A stretch of DNA of 64,000 nt from Piscicola geometra (taxonomy: Eukaryota; Annelida; Clitellata; Hirudinida; Piscicolidae): assembly GCA_943735955.1 (NCBI GenBank), contig OX030960.1:2170402-2234401 (forward strand). Reading direction: 5' to 3'. The notes under the pieces were generated by a model. The model saw only the letters and a program-made list of their open reading frames with translations, did not search any database and was not told the origin of the DNA. The position numbers and the translations under genes are program-made. The number at the start of each line of letters is the position of its first letter. Within the stretch, counting starts at the first letter, position 1. Shown one piece after another: positions 47,201 to 59,040 of the stretch.

Positions 47201-49021
47201 TGAGTACCTAGTATGTGAACTGGAATGGGATTTCTTGGATCACTGAAAACTTTAATGATTTCTTCGCTTTCACTAGCAACTTGTTCCTTGTAGAAGTTGA
47301 ACACCTTATGTCTGACATAGGCGTGCACTCTGGTGAACAAGGGAAACATGTCTCTGAGCAGATCGTCCATGTTGCCCTCCATTCGCTTGTCGCCAAACTC
47401 GCTCATCAGCCACTCATCCGCCAAGTTATCATAACCTTGAAATCGAAAAGTTCGCATTCGTCAGTAGTTTAAAAGACTAAAATAAAAGAATGCGTTAGGA
47501 TTGAATAGAATGTGAAAATTTCATGAAAAAAAATTGAACAATCGTCGCATGATCTAACCTTTGTTTTGAGCTTGAATCTTAGTCATGTTTACAATTATCC
47601 TAAAAGGTTCCTTTAGCTCAGCAGATGCATTGTCGTGGTACTGCTGCCAGCCACTCCACAACTTTTTGTAATCCCTTTGTTTCATGTATTCGATCCGCTC
47701 AGTGCTTGAGTATGGAGTCCCGTCAATCTCAACTTTATTTTCGAAGAATGTCCTCACTTTCTTCATTTCGCTTTCAAGTAACCTATTTAAAGTTTATTTA
47801 TTTATATATATTTAAATCAGTAAAAAATTTTGAAGATCATCAGATTCTATTCAGCTTATTTTTATCACAATAAGTTTATTATTATTATTTGAATAGAAGT
47901 CATTGTGAAATTTTCACGGAATATAATTTACTCTCTAGAACTCTCTTACTTGTTTTCTTCATCAGACAAAGACTTATCAGATTTCGTCTTGTAATGGTCA
48001 AGAACTTTCAATAGGGTTTCATTATTACATTTTTCTATCTCCTTTTTATGACAAAGAAAGAAATCTGCTTCGCTTTGGGATTTCTTTACATAGTTTTCAT
48101 AAATTTCTTTTTTCTTATTGTGTTAAACATTGAATGTATTTATGATATCATGTATTGTATATAATTATACAGTAAACATTCATTAATTTAAAGTATGCGA
48201 ACATAATTTTAACTTTTGTATCAAATATTACATATCGTAAACGCTTGCCTGTTCTAGGTTTACGTTCGGGTAAATAAAATCCTCAAATAATATATCGTAA
48301 TATTCATATGTTACTTCAGCCATTTTTGCGTCGTTTTTCACGTCCCATTTTACTATGTTTTGACAAATGTCTGTTATTTCAATTTCTGAAATGAAGTATA
48401 AAAAAAACTTTGGTATTTTTTCCATGCTTGAAATAAACTAAAATATATTGAAGAATTTTCAAACTATAACATGTATTAGGTAAGGCATATCCATTTAACT
48501 CTATTTATGACAGTTTTAAAATACATTTTAAAATTGTATTAGCCTTAGCAGATAATTTAACTCCTATTAGATGTTCAAATATAACCCTATTATAATTATT
48601 AAGTTGTATTGAGGTATACGAAATAAAAAACTGAAAAAATATCCTGCGCTCTCATGAAATTTATAAGATAATTTATCAACTAGAGTGGTGGGAAAAACGA
48701 ATGGCTACATAAATTGACATTAATTATAGCGTGATTTTATTAATTAATTGAAAAAAAATTCGATTTGATTAATTAATTGAAAATTTTTTTGTTTTAAAAT
48801 GAAGCCGAAGAAGAGAACGAGAGTGGATGAAAAACTCTAACTATAAATCTAACCCTAGCCCTAACACTGAAAGTCAACTCAAATATACATAAATAACCTG
48901 CTAAATACAAACAACGATAGATTTATGTTTCAAGAAAATGTTAAAATATTTATTAAAACTCACTTGGTTGGCATTCACAATGCACCAAAAAGACAAGGAA
49001 GATAAGGAGTATGCTGCACAT
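38241..49021 (-). CDS. Angiotensin-converting-enzyme-like peptidyl dipeptidase (M2 family), 12 exons
   Basis: A zinc dipeptidyl carboxypeptidase, probably secreted. Exons, 5' to 3' on the minus strand: 49021-48964 (signal peptide [17 protein letters not shown]), 48385-48232, about 48115-47950, 47782-47559, 47435-47208, 47095-46834, 44694-44552, 44374-44279, 44115-43981, 43812-43714, 38688-38548, 38424-38241. Phases agree across all joins except the exon 2/3 join, which I could not settle. Exon 6 starts GDMWAQMW. Exon 7 has the zinc site AHHEMGH and the third ligand in SEAIG. Exon 11 has [12 protein letters not shown]. The protein is about 630 residues, one catalytic domain, ending WEGMWDKS with no membrane anchor, like insect AnCE. 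Intron 10 holds a full LINE and intron 6 a minisatellite. Confidence 0.88.
38787..43270 (+). mobile_element. RTE-type LINE with 5' hairpin head and (GATT)n tail
   Basis: From 38787 the sequence matches the head of the 640-bp elements, including the hairpin AGCGGCTGTC/GGTAGCCGCT (kept paired by wobbles), up to about 39176. LINE leader follows, with its own hairpin (39200-39208 with 39217-39225), then endonuclease (39.97-40.8 kb) and RT (41343-43133). The tail (43175-43270) repeats the ATTTAACAAATTTATTTGAA and GCGCTAT blocks and GATT repeats of the 640-bp elements. It lies inside intron 10 of the M2 peptidase, antisense to it. Confidence 0.75.
39966..43133 (+). pseudogene. LINE ORF2: apurinic-type endonuclease plus reverse transcriptase, inactive
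   Basis: Broken frames spell the endonuclease: ASWNVRT (about 39995), [18 protein letters not shown] (40331), [16 protein letters not shown] (40434) and [11 protein letters not shown] (40726), with several stops. The 596-codon RT frame 41343-43133 is intact: [42 protein letters not shown] (motif A), [14 protein letters not shown] (motif B), LFANDAAL (motif C). Motif C should read FADD; an AAT codon at 42192-42194 replaces the first Asp. It ends in a Cys/His finger (CSRCSRDC, then H and H). The endonuclease and very short tail-repeat 3' UTR fit the RTE group. Confidence 0.8.
43275..43493. repeat. 19-bp minisatellite, about 12 copies
   Basis: Unit AAAAAAGTTATAACTCATG, nearly perfect, beginning a few bases after the LINE's GATT tail in intron 10 of the M2 peptidase gene. 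The last unit lacks a few bases. Confidence 0.9.
44703..45391. repeat. 14-bp minisatellite, about 49 copies, abutting a splice acceptor
   Basis: Unit TTTTCATAAGTTTA with variants (TTTTCATAATTTTA in the first five copies). On the gene's strand it ends roughly ten bases before the acceptor of exon 7 of the M2 peptidase, so it lies in the branch-point region. Confidence 0.9.
45836..46712. mobile_element. Short inverted-repeat element (MITE-like) of the GGGGCAAGATGA family
   Basis: The left end GACAAGATGACGAG and right end (complement of CATCCTGCCCCGGTCTC) are inverted copies. The middle contains CATCTTGCCCC and GGGGCAAGATG as an 11-bp inverted repeat (46493-46520). Relatives lie at 31173, 49464 and, as a right end only, 57145-57168. 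No coding capacity. It lies in intron 6 of the M2 gene. Confidence 0.55.
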
Positions 49022-49458
49022 CTTGCCACGAAAGCTTCAAAGCTTCTTTGGGAATTTATAAACTTTTTCATGAATTAAAATCCTTACTATTCAATAAGAA
49101 GCAAATAACAGATTGAACAAATATCTTGAAAAAAGTGGTTGCCTGTTGTCTGTTTGTTAAGGTTATACAAAATTTAAGTTCGATAACTTAATCGATTTAA
49201 ATAAACATTTACATTTTGATTTTGTTATAAAAATTAAACTTTTGAAACTGTTTTTATCATTTAAAAAAAAGAGTTGTTTTTGAATATATTTTTAGAATTA
49301 AAAAAATATTATTCAACTTTTAAATATAATAAAACTTAAAAACGAAAAATAACTTTTCAACGAAATTTATACAAAAAATGAATGTGAAACCTAAAGACAT
49401 AAAGAAGTAGAATTCAAATAGTTGAATTTATTAATATTATCGCGAAACAATAAAAAGT

Positions 49459-49745
49459 AAGGGAGACCGGGGCATGATGACGAGCCGGGCAAGATGACGA
49501 ATGTCATTAATTTTAATGTCTTAATGTCTTAGTTTTTCACTTACTGGCTCTCCTATTTGTCCTTCGTTAAAGCATTGAAACGCTGAAATCGCCTTTTTTT
49601 ACGTGTGAAGCTTTGATTGTTTACCGCTGTCACTTTATAACTGTACGCCTGTGTAAATAAGTTCTGCTGCAGAAATAGATGGGATATTTCGTTTCTTTTT
49701 TATATTTATCAGTAATTTATTTCAAACACTACCTAATAGAGGAAG
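49459..49745. repeat. Left part of a GGGGCAAGATGA-family repeat
   Basis: GGGAGACCGGGGCATGATGA is followed by sequence matching 45840-46110 and 31173-31560. It stops at about 49745, where hAT sequence begins. Confidence 0.6.
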
Positions 49746-49799
49746 GTTGCTCAAGATGGACCAGTTCCAAAGATGGAATGAGCCTATATACATTTATGC

Positions 49800-50855
49800 G
49801 CTCGAGATCATATGCCAAAACCATCTGATCGTAGGCGACGCAGTTCTTGCACAACTGAATCAGTCGCTGCAATCATTCCACTGACCATGGCACTTGCTGA
49901 CTGCAATGACCTTTTAACTGTTCCAGAAGTGAAAACACCAAAACAACTAGCTTGAGGGCCAGTGTAGTAGTGTCCTGTTGAAAAAAAGCCTCGAGCCTTT
50001 TTAGCTATTTCATCAGCAGTACCAATGGAAGCAAATGATTCAAAGCTAACAAGTACCACTTCATACTGTTGAAGCACAGAAGACACTGTCTATACTCTGG
50101 CCAGTCATCTTGTAGGGCAAAGAAGTTTTATATTATACTTTTTATTCAGTGGCTCATCAAGCAAGTCAATTATAAGAGGCACTAAAGCATCACTAAACTG
50201 CTTCTTGACCTTCCCTGAACGATTGTAAAAAGCACCTAACTCTTAGACAAACTAAAGTGAATTGCTCACAAAGGAATTTGCGGCAGTTGTGTACTGGGCA
50301 ACAAGATTTACACAATGTGCAAAACAGTGGAAAAACATTGCAAGCGGATTCTCACTGCTGATAATAGCCTGACAACCGTTGTACCGGTCGCTCATGCTAG
50401 CAGCGCCGTCATAAGTCTGAGCTCTGAGGTTTTCTATGGGTAGCATAATTCTGATCAGAACATCTTTTACTACAACAGATAATGTTTTTCCGATCGTGTC
50501 TAGTGGGCTGAATAAACCAATAAACTGTTCATTAACATTTAGAGCTTCATCAACAAAATAAATGAATATCGATTCTTGCTCTAACCCATTGCAGTCTTGT
50601 GTGCCGTCAACCACAACACCAAACTGCCTTGATTCGACATTAACAGTGCACACTATTTTTCTAACGATAGAATGAGCTAAAAGCATCAGCATTTCATTTT
50701 GGCAGTCATGTGATATGAAACTTGTGGTTTGATTTAACCGCAACTTTAGTTAATGTTCGAAGCCTTTTGAAATTCATTAACTTTGGTTCGTCTAAAAAAT
50801 TGAAATGGTCGATTTTAAGGTGGACCTCAGAACCCCTCTATGAACATCGCCCATG
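49800..50855 (-). pseudogene. hAT transposase fragment (DUF4371/ZMYM1-like)
   Basis: The minus-strand frame 50252-50743 reads HDCQNEMLMLLAHSIVRKIV, FGVVVDGTQDCNGLEQESIF, RAQTYDGAASMSDRYNGCQ and FFHCFAHCVNLVAQY, the N-terminal half of the hAT catalytic domain with its first two Asp. Frame 49808-50086 continues with KARGFFSTGHYY-like text. A stop and frameshift separate them. The left edge ends in a terminus like ATGGGCG at about 50845-50850. It is a sister to 33.9-36.85 kb and gives the empty site for the nested hAT there. Confidence 0.7.
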
Positions 50856-51540
50856 CAAAATAAGTAACATAATATGAATGTTTTTTATACAAATGTAAAT
50901 CTGTCTGATTGCAAAAATGAACCAATTTTTTTATGAAAAGCATCCTGAATGTCTACTTGCGAAAATTTAAAAATCATTAATTAATTTTTTTCTAAATGAA
51001 ATTCATTTATTTGAATCCATAAATATAAAAAGATGAGTAGGTGGAGGAATATTTAAGTAAGCAAAGAATAATTTTGCTTCAGGCAGCTATCACTATAGCT
51101 ACGCCTACCCAAAATATATTACTGAATAACAATTCTGTTTCATGCTATGGTTGACGATTATACTTTTATTAAGATGAGAGTTGAGAAATTATTTTATTTG
51201 AAAAATTGAAGAGGATCCATGTTAAGATGGACCCCAAGACCCCCAGCATCGCTGCCCATACATACTCACAATGTATTACTGTATTTGCATTTTGAGATGC
51301 CATGACGATTAGACTCGTATCAAAATTAGAGTTAAGAATTGTGTATTTTTAAAGATTGAGGGGTTTCTTGTAAAGGTGGACCCCAGGATCCCTTCAACGC
51401 CTTTGAGATGAAAAGAAAAGTAGGTGAAAGAGTGTTTAAGTGAGAACATTTTTGTTTTAGACAGCTATCATTATAAATACACATACTCACAATGTATCAC
51501 TGTATAAACATTCACTTTTATCTCATGGTTGACGATTATG
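50856..51540. other. No gene recognised; worn hAT termini
   Basis: A/T-rich. AAGATGGACCCCAAGACCC at 51222 and CAGCATCGCTGCCCAT at 51246 are degenerate copies of the hAT-like terminus. A similar GGTGGACCCCAGGATCC lies at 51377. Confidence 0.45.
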
Positions 51541-51552
51541 CTCATATCAAGC

Positions 51553-52179
51553 CATATTGGCAGCCGCTCAAACAAATTTGTAGAATAAACGGTTTTGGGT
51601 ATAATATATTAAAATTTTAGAATCTTAAGTCTAAATAAAAATTTAATTTAATTAATTAGAATGTTTTTAGTGCGAATGTTGGTTGTTTTGAATCTGTCAA
51701 GGAATGGCCGCAGCAGACCAAGATGGCCGCAGGGAATCAAAGCGCTCAAGGAGAAAGGATAATGGAGAAATCCTTCCATAGCAGCAGCAGTACCAGCGTT
51801 GGCAAAGACTTCTCCTTCACCCTCTTTCGCAGCCTCGGCACCAGTGGCAAGACAGAAAATTGAGAAGAATGATGATTGTGTTTTGTTGTTTTGAAGATGA
51901 TGCGGTGATGATTGTGCTGTGGTATGAGTGTTGGTATTGTGGTGATGATTGAATGTTTTATTTGTGGTGATAGTGATTTTTGGCGGTGATTGTCATGGTG
52001 GTGTGGGTGAGGTTGGATTATTGAGGTTGATTCTTTTCATATATATTTAAATTTATATATATACATATATTGGTAGTGGTCTAAAAACCGTTTTATTTAA
52101 CAAATTTATTTGAAGAGCACCTTTGTTCACTTAGTAAAGGGCGTTATACAAATCATTAGTGATTGATTGATTGATTGAT
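51553..52179 (+). mobile_element. Non-autonomous LINE-related retroelement, copy 4, 5'-truncated
   Basis: It lacks the first arm of the 5' hairpin, starting at TTGGCAGCCGCTC. Otherwise it matches copies at 14242 and 26714, ending in GATT repeats at 52179. The flank 52180-52310 is shared with 27346-27470. Confidence 0.75.
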
Positions 52180-52310
52180 ATCAAAATAGGATTTTTTAAT
52201 ATTAAAAAAGTTTTAAAAGTGGGGGGTCCTGACCCCAGGATCACCGCCCATGCTGTTCATGTTCAATTATAAAGAAAATTCACTGATGGTATTACGGACT
52301 GATCAAACGG

Positions 52311-53520
52311 ATTTATTTGTTAGTTTCTCTGACTGGTTGTGACTTAAGTCCATGATTGATATAACGAGTTCAGCGAGGTTGGCGACAAAACAACGCGTAG
52401 TCAGGATTATTTTGTCAAAGGGTAAAAATGTTAGGAGTTTTATACCTAGAAGTTTTGTCATAATGTATTTAAAACTAAGTATTTCAAAATTACAAATACA
52501 GCAAAAATATTCAAAAATTAAATGTTAGTCTAAAAAGCTAAATGGACAAACGTTATATTTTATTATATTAGGAAAATCTTATTTAAATTTCTTTAGTCGA
52601 TGCCTTTAACCAAATTGGCTCAGTTTTCCATTATAGAAACATATAAAAAACAGAAAGTTAAATAACCAGTAAACTCAACATCCTCAAATTGGCATTTGTT
52701 TTAAAATGAATTAACTACAATATGGTTTTAATAGTTTGTTGATTATCATAAAATTATATATTTTTTTTTTTTTTTGCTAATTTAAAAAAGAAAACAAATA
52801 TTTTAAACAAATTGCTTAAGAAAAATATTTAATACAATTTTCAAACTTTCTGTATTTTTGTTGTTGCCTATTCTTAATAACTTATCCTTCCTTTATATAT
52901 AATTAAAATTATATCATCAATTTCTATACTAATAATTAAAAATAACATAAATTGTAAACATAGTCACCTTTCTCCTGCTTACTAGAGCATACTAATGAGA
53001 ATACTTACTGTGAACTGGTTTTAACCCCGAACTTCTTAAGAAACGACATAATCAATGAGGAAAATGCCTTCACGCCCACATTCAAGAAGCTTTCGAGCAA
53101 ATAAAACAATCAATGTCAAGTCTATTGATTGGCAAACTAAAGTTATTTTCCACAGCCATCCCATTTTTTCAAAAAATTGCGTGAAAAAAAGCAATAAACT
53201 TCGAATCAAACCCACCTCGCTTTAGTGTTTCGGAACATCGACGTCTATTGTAATCGACTAAAACGACTTCCTTTAGGATGCACTAAGAAATCTTTTAAGT
53301 TATTTTTGCTGAGATTGATTTTTATACAATTGAAACTTTCTTGAAAAATACAATTGAATCGAGCATTCTCCGAAGCTCGTTAAACGTTTTCCGCTCAATA
53401 AAACACTTTTCTTCTTCCATCGAGCTCCACAATAGAACACCTGCATGGCTAAAGTATTTATAAGACCCTCACCAGCAGACCCTCCCATCAGCGGTTGTTG
53501 CTTCCATCTCAACTACACGA
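52311..53520. other. No gene recognised
   Basis: A/T-rich sequence upstream of the metalloproteinase gene, with a T-run at about 52761-52776. It presumably contains that gene's promoter, but I see no clear TATA box placed to support one. Confidence 0.4.
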
Positions 53521-53558
53521 GAATTATTTTGGAAACACAACTTCAGCCACTTTGCAGC

Positions 53559-55218
53559 ATGTTCCTCAAGACCATCTTCGTGGTCTGCCTCCTCTTCCTC
53601 TCCCAGGCCAAGAGTGACGACGAGGAGCCTCCCAGTGATGACAAAGGTCTCATCAGCAAGGAAATGGCTGTCAGTTCATTTTTTCTATTTTTTTCTACTC
53701 AACCTTTTATTCTATAATTATTTTCTATAAAATAATTATGTCATATTCAACATTACCTATTCAAACTCATTCTTTCCAACTCCTTGCTGCCTCTTGCAAT
53801 CAGTAAAAACCATACTCTCTTTTTCCAGAACTTTCTCACGACATACGGCTATTTGAGGATAGGCAGTGAGAACAACCTGGAGAGTGTTGAAGACGCCATC
53901 AAGAACATGCAGCTGTTCGGAGGCCTCGAAGTCACTGGTGTGTCACGTACAAATAGAACCTTAATCCTTAAATCTTAACTTAAAACTGTTATCACGAAAT
54001 TAATTTCTTTGATATTTAAAAAAACAGTTGATTAATTGAAAATGAATATTTTCGAATAATTAATTACATCCAAACAGGTAAGTTGAACGATAAGACTTTG
54101 GCTCTATTGAAGGCACCCAGATGTGGAGCTGCTGATTTGGAAGAAAAGGATCTCAGAGGAAAGAGATTTGTTGTATCAAGCGGTTAGTAGCGCCTTTTCA
54201 TCTTATCAAATAATAAGCTATCATTCGTAAAAACAATAACTTTTTCTTCTTATCATTAATGAGACTTTTAACAATGAATTCATGCAGGTAAATGGGACAA
54301 GACGGACCTCAGTTACTTCATTGCCAGCTACCCCACAAAAACCGAAGGAATGACGAACGCAGATGTCGATAGCGCAATTTCGAAAGCTTTTCAGGTATTA
54401 TGCATTTGAAAATAAATTTTTAATTATAATTATTTTTCCCTAAATTACAAGAAAATTAGTTTAATTATGGAAATAACTGAACATCTATAAAATAGTTTTC
54501 ACACTCTCAAAGCCAACATTGATCAAACTATTTAAACGCCCCAACAGAGGTGGACAGCCGTCGCTCCAAACCTTAAGTTTTCGGTGGCAGCCAGCGAAGC
54601 AGAAGCGACTTTCAAGATCGGCTTTGCAGAGGGACTCCACACCGACAAAGCCAGTTTTGACGGCGTCGGTAAAGTTCTCGGTCATGCCTTCTACCCCAAG
54701 TCAGGAGTCATTCACTTCGATGACGCTGAGACATGGTGTAAGGAAAAACCAACCGGTGAGTGTGTTAATTTATTTAAGACAGTTCATGTTGATGGAAATG
54801 TTACAAATAGTTTTGAAGTCTTTTCATGAAATCAGTTTCAATCAAGAAGTATTTATAAATTTTAAATTATAATTATAATTAATGAGTGTTAACTACAATC
54901 GTCTTTCAAGCAATTTATTCGATCTTTGTAGCCAGGCAATCTTTTTAGGTTTTAATGTAAAAAATAATGTAAACCATATATTCTCATTATTTTTAGATCA
55001 TATAAACTGCAAATTTCAGTATTCAAATCCTATTCTTTGTCCTAGGCGAAAATACCAAGTTTCTGGAATTCGTAGCCACCCATGAAATCGGACACAGTTT
55101 GGGCTTGAAGCACAGCACAGACACCGGCTCAATCATGCAGGCCTACTACCCCGGCTACAGCCCTGACTTTGTCTTGGGCCAGGATGACATTGATGGCATC
55201 AAGTCGTTGTATGGTTAA
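53559..55218 (+). CDS. Minimal matrix metalloproteinase (M10A), 6 exons, 270 aa
   Basis: A secreted zinc endopeptidase. Exons 53559-53669, 53829-53937, 54078-54182, 54288-54394, 54548-54755 and 55046-55218 join in phase to 271 codons including the stop. Exon 1 encodes a signal peptide ([19 protein letters not shown]). Exons 2-3 give the propeptide (NFLTTYGYL, then [19 protein letters not shown]) and the cysteine switch APRCGAAD. Exon 5 starts [11 protein letters not shown]. Exon 6 has the zinc site [11 protein letters not shown] and Met turn (SIMQAYY). There is no hemopexin domain, furin site or membrane anchor, so it resembles the short matrilysin layout. The start is the first Met before the signal peptide. 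Substrates are unknown; matrix proteins are the family's usual targets. Confidence 0.92.
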
Positions 55219-56495
55219 GGAGTATAAGGGTTGTTTCAAAGAGAAGGAATGGCATGGAAAAGGTGGATAGTAAATGTATTTGGTAGGTATGTGCAGGTAA
55301 GATGGGAAAAGAAAAAGAATGAGACAGAGTGGTTGGTTGGTTGGTTTGATAACTTGTAAATGTTTTAGTGAGTGGCTGGGGTTTAATTGGTTTAATAAAT
55401 TTAATAAAGTGGAGGATGGTGCAAAGATTGTATGAAGGGGAGGTTGAGAAACAAAGCAGTATGAAATTTAATTAATAGTGGTTAAATGATATCTGACGGA
55501 TGTAGACTGTGAACTCGCATGATTCAAACTAAGAACGTAATTTTGAACAAATATATTTAAAAGGTATGGCTTTCCTAAAGACATCGTTTGAATTTGAAGT
55601 TTTTCAAATTTCAAATAAATTATTCTGCAAGTCTCATCTTCATTTTTACGTAAACATTTTAAATAGCATGTTTTAAATTATTCTTTAAAAAACCATTTTA
55701 AAAAGTTTACAACAGCTTTAACGATTAAAATAATCCAATGAGGAATTGAGGGAACGTGCATCCCTCCTAGCAACTGAAAAAAAAGTTATAATTTGTGAAA
55801 ATAATTCAAAAAACGTGTTTATTTAGCGTATGATTTAGTAACAACGAATATAGGACCATTCATTGTGGTACTTGGCTTAAAGTTTGATTAGACAAGGAAA
55901 CACATGGTGGCAAAAGAAAAATAACAGTACAAAAGTTCAAATAACAGTTACAATACAATACAATACAATACAACGACGAGTGTAATTAACGTGGCGTAAA
56001 CCCGGTCGGGCTTCAAGACCACTTGGTTATGGAAAATTGGATAATAATATTAATAATGATAGATGAATAAATGGTAGGTATAGGTAAAGTAAATTATTGA
56101 AATTTAACAATATAATAATTTCTATATCTATTTTTGTTAATAGACAAATAATTTTTTTTAAAAAGATTGTAACTGAAATAATAATAACGATAAATTTAAG
56201 ATTAAAGTATATATCTATATTATATTAATATTTTGATTTATTTGGAAATCATTATTGATATTATATATATATATATAATAATAATATTATTATTATATAT
56301 ATATATAATAATAATATTATTATTATTATTTATTTTACAATTATTATTGACCATTATTATAAATATACAAAAAGGATGAAATTGGGAAACAAGAAATTGA
56401 TTAATGGAAAATGAGCAGTAAATGTGTAAATTATTGTGATCGGTCTTTCGAAGAATTTAGGGAACGGCTGAATGTCGCGGTCGAGCTCGGGGATT
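55219..56495. other. 3' flank and A/T-rich intergenic sequence
   Basis: No gene seen. An ACAAT pentanucleotide repeat lies at 55952-55973, and ATAT/AATAATATTATT tracts that can fold back lie at 56255-56330. A CCCGGTCGGGCTTCAAGACC stretch near 55999 may be a worn retroelement. Confidence 0.45.
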
Positions 56496-56499
56496 TGAG

Positions 56500-57110
56500 T
56501 CTATTAGAAAGAATATTTCAAAGGTCGGCGCTGCAACTTGAGTTTGTAGCTCTGTGGAACTACATCTCTTGACCTGGAAGACTTGAGCCTTTCCTTTTGG
56601 GGAAGACTTGCTCTCATGACAATACTACTCGACAAATAATCTGGGCACTCATTAGACAGACACTTGTGCATTAACAAGATGTTTTTGTATTCAATTCTGT
56701 TTTGAACACGAAGCCAGTGAAGCTCCTTGAGAACAGGGCTGATGTGTTGATTATAGACTGAATTTTCTGCAGCTGCGTTATTGGCAACCCAGTAAGAATG
56801 ATATTGCCATAGTCAATTCGACTGAGAAGCAAAGTAGAAGCCAATGTTCTCAGTGATTCTCTGGTCAATAACCATCTTATGGATCGTATTTAGCGTAAAG
56901 AAGCAAAGCAGGTTTGAGTCATCTTGTTGATGTGTTTCGTCATGGTGGGGTCTTTTTCGAGATAAACTCCTAGGTTTTTGACACTTTCAGAAGGAATTAT
57001 CTCGTTCTGACAAATGCCAACTGGATCTTTGGGAGTGTGAGCAGATTTTCGACGGGATGAGAGCCAGATAACTTCAGTTTTGAAAAAAAAAGTTTTTTTA
57101 TTTTTAAAAA
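56500..57110 (-). pseudogene. CR1/Jockey-type LINE RT C-terminal fragment
   Basis: Minus-strand frames read KTEVIWLSSRRKSAHTPKD then SVKNLGVYLEKDPTMTKHI (frame 56890-57129), and SLRTLASTLLLSRIDYGNII then GLPITQLQKIQSI (frame 56671-56868). These are the thumb and C-terminal blocks of CR1-like reverse transcriptases. A frameshift separates them. At 57111-57168 it adjoins the right end of a GGGGCAAGATGA-family repeat. Confidence 0.7.
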
Positions 57111-57436
57111 TAAAATAAAAAAACGACATTAATCGCTAACCAGGTCATCTTGCTCCGGTCTCCCCTACTAATAAAGTTTTGAAAAATCTAATTAAGTTTT
57201 TTTCCAATTTAAATGCTATTCCATAATACCCTACTTTCCTCTATATCACATATCGATTTAGGCTTTATAATAAAGTTTGAAAAGTCATTAATTTGAACTA
57301 GGCGCACTTTTATGTATAACGTTGCAGTGATTTTACCTTTAGACTTACTATAAATTTGGATATTATCGTAAGACATTTAATTGAAATACTTTAGATTCTA
57401 AAGTTTAGAATTTTAAAAAATAAATTAAAAATCAAA

Positions 57437-58762
57437 ATGCAAAAAAACTTCAAAAAAGAAATTGAAGAAGAATCATTTAAGTGGTCTGAGTTGTATCTTT
57501 TAGGCTACAACTCATTTCAAGCATTTGGGTTTGATTTTAACGCGTTTTAATGTCTATTTTCAAAACTTTCAACTCAATGTATAATTTTTTCATTCAATTT
57601 AAATATAAATTTATTTATAGTTAGCAAATGAAAACAGTTTTTTAAACCAAAAAACTTAAAGCTAAAATGTTGTTAAACCAAAGCTAAAGCTTTTTTCAGA
57701 TGGTCGTACATCGCCTTATTGAGCTTTCGGCATTTGTTAATGTCAGACAAAAATGACATCCTCTTCGATAAAATCATTTTGTCCTTGATTGTTTTTCAAA
57801 CTCTTGCAGTCTTTGAGGTTTGCAACATGGAATTTTTTGTCTTTCAAGATAATTAAACAAGTTTAATCTGATTTGTATAATATATTTTGCTTTGAAGGTG
57901 TTTCACGCCATGGTAGGACTGGTCAGGTCAAGTGCTCTGATCACAGCCTTCCAGATAGCCTCGAGAGTCTTCCTCGTGTATGCAGTTCTGCTTGCCTCTC
58001 CAAGCGTAAGAGCTTTTATTCAATAAACTGTTGATGCTGAAATCCAAGTAACAATGCATGTTTGGCAGGCTCAGCGCGGAACTGGTTTTGTGCTTGTGCT
58101 GGCAGCTTGGACAATCACAGAAATTATTCGGTATCTTTGGAACTATCTTTACAAGTGAGAATTTTTAATCTCTAATGGTTTGTTGTCTTTCCAAGGTATT
58201 CCTTCTACTGCACTTCCATTCTCAACATCACCCCCAAGTTCCTGACATTCCTGAGGTCTGTATTATTGTTATTAGTAGTTTCATCAATGATTTAATTAAC
58301 AAATCAGTGTATAACAAGCCTTTAAACATGCAGATACACTCTCTTTCTCGGACTGTATCCTATGGGAGTGACAGTAAGTGCATTTGCCACCAAGCAGTTA
58401 TGAATATCATTTATTGCATGGAATGTTGAATCACACACACCCATGCGCAGGGAGAACTGATGTGCATATACAGGTTGGCGGTGTCAGACAGTGAGGTGTT
58501 TGACTACCCGCTACCAAACTTCCTCAACTTCCACTTCAGCTACTTCTACTTCCTCCACTTCGTCTTCGTGGCTTACATCTTGGGTGGCTTTCATTTATTC
58601 GCGTTTTTACTTTTGAGATCAACTTCATGATGTAACTTATGGATTCAGGCGTTTATCTAGCCCCAACCTCCCCAACCACAAGTCTTCCCTCAAATGTACG
58701 GGCACATGAAGAGACAGAGAAAGAAGGTGCTGGGCACACAAGGAGCCTCCAAGGACCAATGA
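57437..58762 (+). CDS. HACD: Very-long-chain 3-hydroxyacyl-CoA dehydratase (HACD/PTPLA family), 8 exons
   Basis: Third step of very-long-chain fatty acid elongation in the ER membrane: dehydration of 3-hydroxyacyl-CoA. Exons 57437-57528, 57700-57817, 57898-58005, 58069-58154, 58196-58255, 58334-58373, 58451-58583 and 58683-58762 join in phase. Key blocks are LLGYNSFQAFG then WSYIALL (exons 1-2), AVFEVFHAMVGLVRSS (2-3), AAWTITEIIRY (4), RYTLFLGLYPMGVT then GELMCIY (6-7) with the catalytic Tyr and Glu, and FPQMYGHMKRQRKKVLG (8). Several hydrophobic membrane spans and a Lys/Arg-rich C-terminal tail suited to ER retention are visible. About 246 residues, normal for HACD1/2/4-type proteins; HACD1 or HACD2 cannot be told apart. 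It ends tail-to-tail with the DnaJ gene. Confidence 0.92.
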
Positions 58763-59040
58763 TCAACTGCACACATTCCACTTGCACAACTGATTGCACA
58801 CCTTTGATCACCTTATGAAACTCTCCATTGTGCTCTAATCTTGCGTCTACTTATGATTCTTCTTCTTCTTCCTCAACATGCGCCTTCATCAAGCGCTCAT
58901 CTAACCACCATCGTAGCATTTCTCAATCAAAAGGCAGTCATTTTGCTCTCACTTAAATAAATAAATGGGAGATTAATAGTCTTTCAAATGAAAAAAGTAA
59001 AAAATAAATTCAATTGGTTGATAAAGTGTCACAGAGTTGG

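Noticed and set aside
48851..48875. Telomere-like CTAACCCTAGCCCTAAC as another PLE end
   Set aside because: No GAAA hairpin or PLE 3' UTR precedes it; the repeats are imperfect.
49459..57168. One 7.7-kb transposon carrying the metalloproteinase gene between matching ends
   Set aside because: The ends belong to a short repeat family with solo ends elsewhere, and unrelated hAT and LINE pieces lie between; no target duplication was seen.
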